Of a stretch of 7,706 bases of DNA, positions 5,033 through 7,706 are shown one piece after another. How positions within the stretch are numbered: position 1 is the stretch's first letter; each line of letters starts with the position of its first letter. The position numbers were made by a program, and so were the translations under genes. The DNA lies in contig JAJDAX010000022.1 in the NCBI GenBank assembly GCA_029261615.1, positions 1 to 7,706 of the forward strand, read 5' to 3'. This stretch comes from Nitrospinaceae bacterium. GTDB taxonomy: Bacteria; Nitrospinota; Nitrospinia; Nitrospinales; Nitrospinaceae. The notes beneath the pieces are model-generated. The model saw only the letters and a list, made by a program, of their open reading frames with translations. It was not told where the DNA came from and did no database searches.

Positions 5033-7525
5033 ATGCCATCACATTTTCGGTATCTAAAGTTTTTTCTTCTGGTTTCCTTTTTTATTCTGACTCTGGCGCC
5101 ACAGGTCCAGGCAAAGATGGACAACCTGCGTCATAAGGAACTACTCAATACACTTTCGTTCCCCAACGACCGCCTTAACCTGACACAAGCCTTGTGGTCC
5201 ATTTCTGAAGATTGGGACGAGAAGGTCGACAAAACACAGTTTCATCAAACTCTGGATCGTTTGACCGCCGCCGTAAAATCAAAGCTTGACGACACCCCTT
5301 CGCCTCAGGCGACTGTGAAGGTTCTTACAGAGGTCATCCATCAGGACAACGGCTTTCGCTTCACGGAGCAGGTCGATCCGCAGGGAATCCCGGTCAACCC
5401 TGCAGAACTTTTCCTGCACGGATTGCTGGCCTCCAAGCGCGGATATTGCATGAACCTGTCCCTGCTGTACCTGATCGTTGCCGACCGGTTGAACCTGCCC
5501 CTGCATGGGGTGGCGTTGCCCAACCATTTTTTTGTTCGCTATGATGACGGTAATTTTCGCGCCAACATTGAAGCAACTCAAGCAGGACAGACTTTCGACG
5601 ATACGTTTTACCAGGAACGTTTTCTTGGAGCTTCGGCACAGAATCCCTTCTTCATGAAGAACCTGACAAAAAAGCAAACACTCGGGGCTTACCTGAACAA
5701 CGTTGGCATGGTGATGTTCCGTGGCAAGCGCACCACCGATGCGGTTTTTTATCTGGAGCAATCTATGGCGCTTAATCCCAAGGCGCTAGATGTCCGAAAC
5801 AACCTTGCTAATATCTATTCCGAGCAAAAGGATTTCAACCGTGCCATCGAGTTGTACCGAAAAGCGCTGGAGACAGACCCCAATAACTGGCAGACCTATT
5901 TCAACCTTGGCATTGCCTTGTCGGAAGCTAAAAGGGATGAAGAAGCGATTGATGCTTTCCGGCAGGCTGCACAGATCAACCCACAACACGGGCCGACTCG
6001 CAACATTCTGGCCCGCCTTTATATGGAAAAGGAACAGTGGGCCAGTGCCCTGATCCACCTGACAAAACTAATCGAGCTGGAACCTCAAAATCCCGGACAC
6101 CGCCTGAGAGTGGCCCATGTTTATCTCAGGATGGATCAGGCCGAGGTCGCGTTGCAATCACTGCAAGAAACCCAGCGAGCGTTTCCTCTGACCCTGGATG
6201 TCAACGAACTCATTGCAGAGGCACACTACCGGTTGAAACAATACAAAGCAGCGGCGACCCAACTGGAACATATCCTCGAACAATCCCCCGGCACTCAGCA
6301 CGCCCACATTCAATTGGGATGGATATTGTATCTTCAGGATAAAATTGAAGATGCCATCAAAAGGACACAACAAGGACTCGAAGCGGGGAAAGACCCGCGC
6401 ATGCAATCCCTGGGCGAGATGAACCTTGGTCTCTATCATTTGATACAGGGCCATGTGGATGAAGCGGAACGCTGGTACCAAAAAGTCCTGGAGCAAAAAG
6501 ACGATGTCCTCATCACGGCCATGACCGAAGACCTTACTGAAGCACAGAACCGTTTTCCCGCTAAAACCGAGGTTTCGTTTTTTATCGGATGGATTTTGAT
6601 GGAATCTGAAAAACCGGGGAAAGCCCTGCCCCACTTGAAATATTTCCTGGAAAAACAGCCGGACGGCACTCTGGCAGACAGAGCCCGTGCTTATATCAAG
6701 GAAGCGGATAAGTCTGGTGGGTTGTCAAACGTAAAGGCTCCTGAAGGTATGGTCCTCATCCCAGAAGGATTTTTTATCATGGGGTCGAACCTTCACGGCG
6801 AAGATGAGCGTCCGGAGCACAAAGTATTTGTCGACGCATTTTTCATGGACGAAACTGAAGCCACCAATCGGGACTACGCTGCGTTTTTAAATACCGTTCC
6901 CGACCCTAAGGACCGCAAAAAATATTTCAAGGCACAAAAATTCTCGACCATCATTTCCAACGGAAGGCAATATCGACCCGTTACCGGTGCTGAAGAGTAT
7001 CCAGCCAATTCCATCACCTGGTTTGGGGCCAAAGCCTATTGTGAATGGAAAGAGAAACGCATCCCGACGGAAGCGGAATGGGAAAAGGCCGCACGGGGAC
7101 AAGATGGACAAGTCTTTCCCTGGGGAAACACCAAGCCGACACACGACCTCGCCAGGTATTTCCAGACCTGGACCCAGGAACAGGGTTTCCGCACCCTGAT
7201 GCCCGTCAAATCCATGCCTGAGGGGAAGAGTCCCTACGGCTTATATCACATGCTGGGAAACGTCAAAGAATGGGTGGACGACTGGTTTGATCGCGAGTAT
7301 TATAAGCAGGAAAGCCACAAAGTGAATCCGGAAAGCCCACTCGGTGGGGAGTTCAAAGTACTGAAAGGCGGTTCCTGGCGGGACCTCAGGTCAGTTCTGT
7401 ATGCTTCCTTCCGGAACAACAGTTTCCCCGCGAGCGGGATGGACGATTACGGTGTCCGGTGCGCCAAAAGCGCCGATGGCAAGAAGGCTCCGGGACGCTT
7501 GGCGATGCTGGATGCTTTACGATGA
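5033..7525 (+). CDS. Exported SirB1/transglutaminase-like, TPR and FGE-sulfatase (SUMF1-type) domain fusion protein
   Basis: The 830-residue product begins with a type I signal peptide: basic FRYLK, a hydrophobic core at about 9-22, and a VQA site at 25-27. No lipobox cysteine is present, so it should be a soluble periplasmic or secreted protein. Residues about 35-210 form a SirB1/transglutaminase-like domain: C139 in KRGYCMNLSLLYL, H165 in LPNHFFVRY, and E180 in NIEAT as a possible third residue. At about 217-454 there are seven TPR units in exact 34-residue register (examples NLANIYSEQKDFNRAIELY and NLGIALSEAKRDEEAIDAF), with two more divergent units up to about 555. Residues about 568-812 are an FGE-sulfatase domain: PEGMVLIPEGFFIMGS, PANSITWFGAKAYCEW, RIPTEAEWEKAARG, FPWGN, GLYHMLGNVKEWVDDWFD, VLKGGSW and DYGVRC. 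The two active-site cysteines of true formylglycine-generating enzymes are absent after GGSW. C670 and C810 match positions of a structural disulfide in the family. The TPR block may present a partner or substrate to the two outer domains. The ATG has no clear Shine-Dalgarno, but the signal peptide fixes it. The precise function is unknown. Confidence 0.9.
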   Translation: MPSHFRYLKFFLLVSFFILTLAPQVQAKMDNLRHKELLNTLSFPNDRLNLTQALWSISEDWDEKVDKTQFHQTLDRLTAAVKSKLDDTPSPQATVKVLTEVIHQDNGFRFTEQVDPQGIPVNPAELFLHGLLASKRGYCMNLSLLYLIVADRLNLPLHGVALPNHFFVRYDDGNFRANIEATQAGQTFDDTFYQERFLGASAQNPFFMKNLTKKQTLGAYLNNVGMVMFRGKRTTDAVFYLEQSMALNPKALDVRNNLANIYSEQKDFNRAIELYRKALETDPNNWQTYFNLGIALSEAKRDEEAIDAFRQAAQINPQHGPTRNILARLYMEKEQWASALIHLTKLIELEPQNPGHRLRVAHVYLRMDQAEVALQSLQETQRAFPLTLDVNELIAEAHYRLKQYKAAATQLEHILEQSPGTQHAHIQLGWILYLQDKIEDAIKRTQQGLEAGKDPRMQSLGEMNLGLYHLIQGHVDEAERWYQKVLEQKDDVLITAMTEDLTEAQNRFPAKTEVSFFIGWILMESEKPGKALPHLKYFLEKQPDGTLADRARAYIKEADKSGGLSNVKAPEGMVLIPEGFFIMGSNLHGEDERPEHKVFVDAFFMDETEATNRDYAAFLNTVPDPKDRKKYFKAQKFSTIISNGRQYRPVTGAEEYPANSITWFGAKAYCEWKEKRIPTEAEWEKAARGQDGQVFPWGNTKPTHDLARYFQTWTQEQGFRTLMPVKSMPEGKSPYGLYHMLGNVKEWVDDWFDREYYKQESHKVNPESPLGGEFKVLKGGSWRDLRSVLYASFRNNSFPASGMDDYGVRCAKSADGKKAPGRLAMLDALR

Positions 7526-7587
7526 AACCATGGCTGATAAGAAAACGGTAAAGTTTTAAGAGCCACTTACAGGAAGTTGTTTCTTAC
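7526..7587 (+). other. Short spacer before the last gene
   Basis: This 62-base spacer holds no convincing terminator. AAAAC (7542-7546) and GTTTT (7553-7557) could pair over a 6-base loop, but the stem is short and AT-rich. AGGAAG (7571-7576) is a reasonable Shine-Dalgarno 11 bases before the next ATG. Co-transcription with the upstream gene is therefore possible. Confidence 0.4.
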
Positions 7588-7706
7588 ATGATCGGCGCAA
7601 TTGAAATTCTGATTATTCTGGTGATCTTCGGCATCATCTACGGCAAGGATGCCATCGACAAAACCTACCATAAACGCCCGAATGAAGGGGTCGTCGAAAG
7701 TCTAGC
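7588..7706 (+). CDS. Small single-helix membrane protein, 5' part only (possibly TatA-like)
   Basis: From the ATG at 7588 the frame stays open for 39 codons to the window edge. It begins MIGAIEILIILVIFGIIYGK, one strongly hydrophobic N-terminal helix, then turns polar and charged (KDAIDKTYHKRPNEG). AGGAAG lies 11 bases upstream. The pattern of a short Glu-containing N-terminal helix, an FG pair and a charged stretch recalls TatA/TatB proteins, whose helix often reads like ELIIILVI followed by FG. The sequence after the helix does not show the usual KLPE-type amphipathic start, so the resemblance may come from hydrophobicity alone. I treat it as a hypothetical inner-membrane protein, probably in the same transcript as the preceding gene. 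The true length is unknown. Confidence 0.55.
   Translation, partial: MIGAIEILIILVIFGIIYGKDAIDKTYHKRPNEGVVESL

Noticed and set aside
5279..5761. 160-codon minus-strand open frame inside the fusion gene, and similar ones at 6158-6634 and 2412-2828
   Set aside because: They are antisense to strongly conserved plus-strand domains and have no domain signature of their own; coding-strand composition explains them.
7529..7560. Nine-codon frame starting at the ATG in ACCATGGCTG and ending at TAA
   Set aside because: Too short, no Shine-Dalgarno and no conserved feature; best read as spacer.

Overview
The window looks like chromosomal DNA from a Gram-negative, didermic bacterium of moderate GC content, with ordinary bacterial gene structure (short spacers, one 4-base overlap, an exported protein with a type I signal peptide). 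The mix of a DUF58/BatA pair, an M1 aminopeptidase and a large TPR protein with a SirB1-like transglutaminase domain would fit Nitrospinota, a deltaproteobacterial lineage or a related group. I cannot fix the taxon from this sequence, and that assignment is a low-confidence inference. I see no tRNA, rRNA, CRISPR array, insertion sequence or phage gene.

Layout. (1) Positions 1-1642, minus strand: a 3'-truncated gene for an M1-family zinc aminopeptidase. It starts at GTG, has the exopeptidase and zinc motifs intact, and runs off the left edge. (2) Positions 1643-1748: a short divergent intergenic region. (3) Positions 1749-4819, plus strand: a translationally coupled pair, a cytoplasmic DUF58 protein followed by a membrane-anchored BatA-type protein (BatA N-terminal domain, vWA domain, class I glutamine-amidotransferase-like domain, C-terminal membrane helix). 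(4) Positions 4820-5032: an intergenic region with an extended -10 promoter candidate. (5) Positions 5033-7525, plus strand: an exported 830-residue protein joining a SirB1/transglutaminase-like domain, a long TPR solenoid and a C-terminal FGE-sulfatase (SUMF1-type) domain. (6) Positions 7588-7706, plus strand: the start of a small one-helix membrane protein cut by the right edge.

How the genes may work together. DUF58 and BatA proteins usually belong to MoxR-DUF58-vWA clusters, in which a MoxR AAA+ ATPase acts with MIDAS-bearing vWA proteins in a chaperone-like or envelope-linked role. Here both MIDAS sites look complete, but no MoxR gene lies in the window. The exported SirB1-TPR-FGE-like protein has its own promoter candidate, so a functional link to the DUF58/BatA pair rests only on adjacency. 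It is the most unusual item: the transglutaminase Cys and His are present, whereas the FGE-like domain lacks the two active-site cysteines of true formylglycine-generating enzymes and keeps the pair expected to form its structural disulfide.
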